Source: Nitrospiraceae bacterium (GTDB lineage Bacteria; Nitrospirota; Nitrospiria; Nitrospirales; Nitrospiraceae). Taken from it: a stretch of 10,899 nucleotides of DNA. Location of the stretch: positions 1-10,899 of the forward strand of contig SXPO01000228.1 of NCBI GenBank assembly GCA_005793285.1, read 5' to 3'. A program made the translations under genes and the position numbers. Shown here piece by piece: positions 10,899 through 10,899 of the stretch. The notes beneath the pieces were generated by a model, which saw only the letters and a program-made list of their open reading frames with translations, was not told the DNA's origin and did no database searches. Positions within the stretch are counted from its first letter, which is position 1; every line of letters starts with the position of its first letter.

Positions 10899-10899
10899 A

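Overview
The window most likely comes from the chromosome of a Nitrospira-like bacterium (phylum Nitrospirota). This rests on a five-gene 2-oxoacid:ferredoxin oxidoreductase cluster of the kind used for the reductive TCA cycle in Nitrospira and Aquificales, a moderately GC-rich base composition, and the surrounding housekeeping genes. No phylogenetic test was possible, so the assignment is an inference. No tRNA, rRNA, CRISPR array, insertion sequence or phage gene was seen.

Layout. Positions 1-596 hold the 3' part of panB (pantothenate synthesis), running towards apaH (diadenosine tetraphosphatase, minus strand). Next come queF (queuosine precursor reductase) and a small four-cysteine protein resembling the stand-alone C-terminal domain of methylenetetrahydrofolate reductase, both on the minus strand. 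A 387-bp non-coding stretch (2224-2610) holds divergent promoters. The core is the plus-strand operon 2611-6758, in the order beta, gamma, ferredoxin-like delta, epsilon-type and alpha. Together these should form one enzyme that interconverts pyruvate (or a related 2-oxoacid), CoA, CO2 and reduced ferredoxin. Motifs in the beta and gamma chains favour pyruvate. The operon starts from a clear TTGACA/TAGGAT promoter and ends at a strong hairpin terminator at 6772-6823 that can also serve the convergent small gene.

Positions 6864-9547 hold small or single genes: an unknown 82-residue protein (minus), an Rsm22/METTL17-type methyltransferase-like protein with a probable Fe-S cysteine set (plus), a 60-residue acidic protein (minus), a protein with two CxxC-pair modules (minus) and a dual-specificity-type phosphatase (plus). 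Positions 9669-10499 encode formamidopyrimidine-DNA glycosylase, with an unusually spaced zinc finger and a perfect 26-bp palindrome over its stop codon. The window ends with a half-length, degenerate response-regulator receiver.

The most interesting general signal is regulatory. Five genes have a promoter -10 hexamer 6-9 nt upstream of the ATG and no convincing Shine-Dalgarno site, which predicts leaderless mRNAs. The por operon, queF, mutM and the 82-residue gene instead have ordinary Shine-Dalgarno starts. A second signal is a degenerate heptamer repeat (RWTSACG) arranged as three-unit blocks in two intergenic regions about 7 kb apart.
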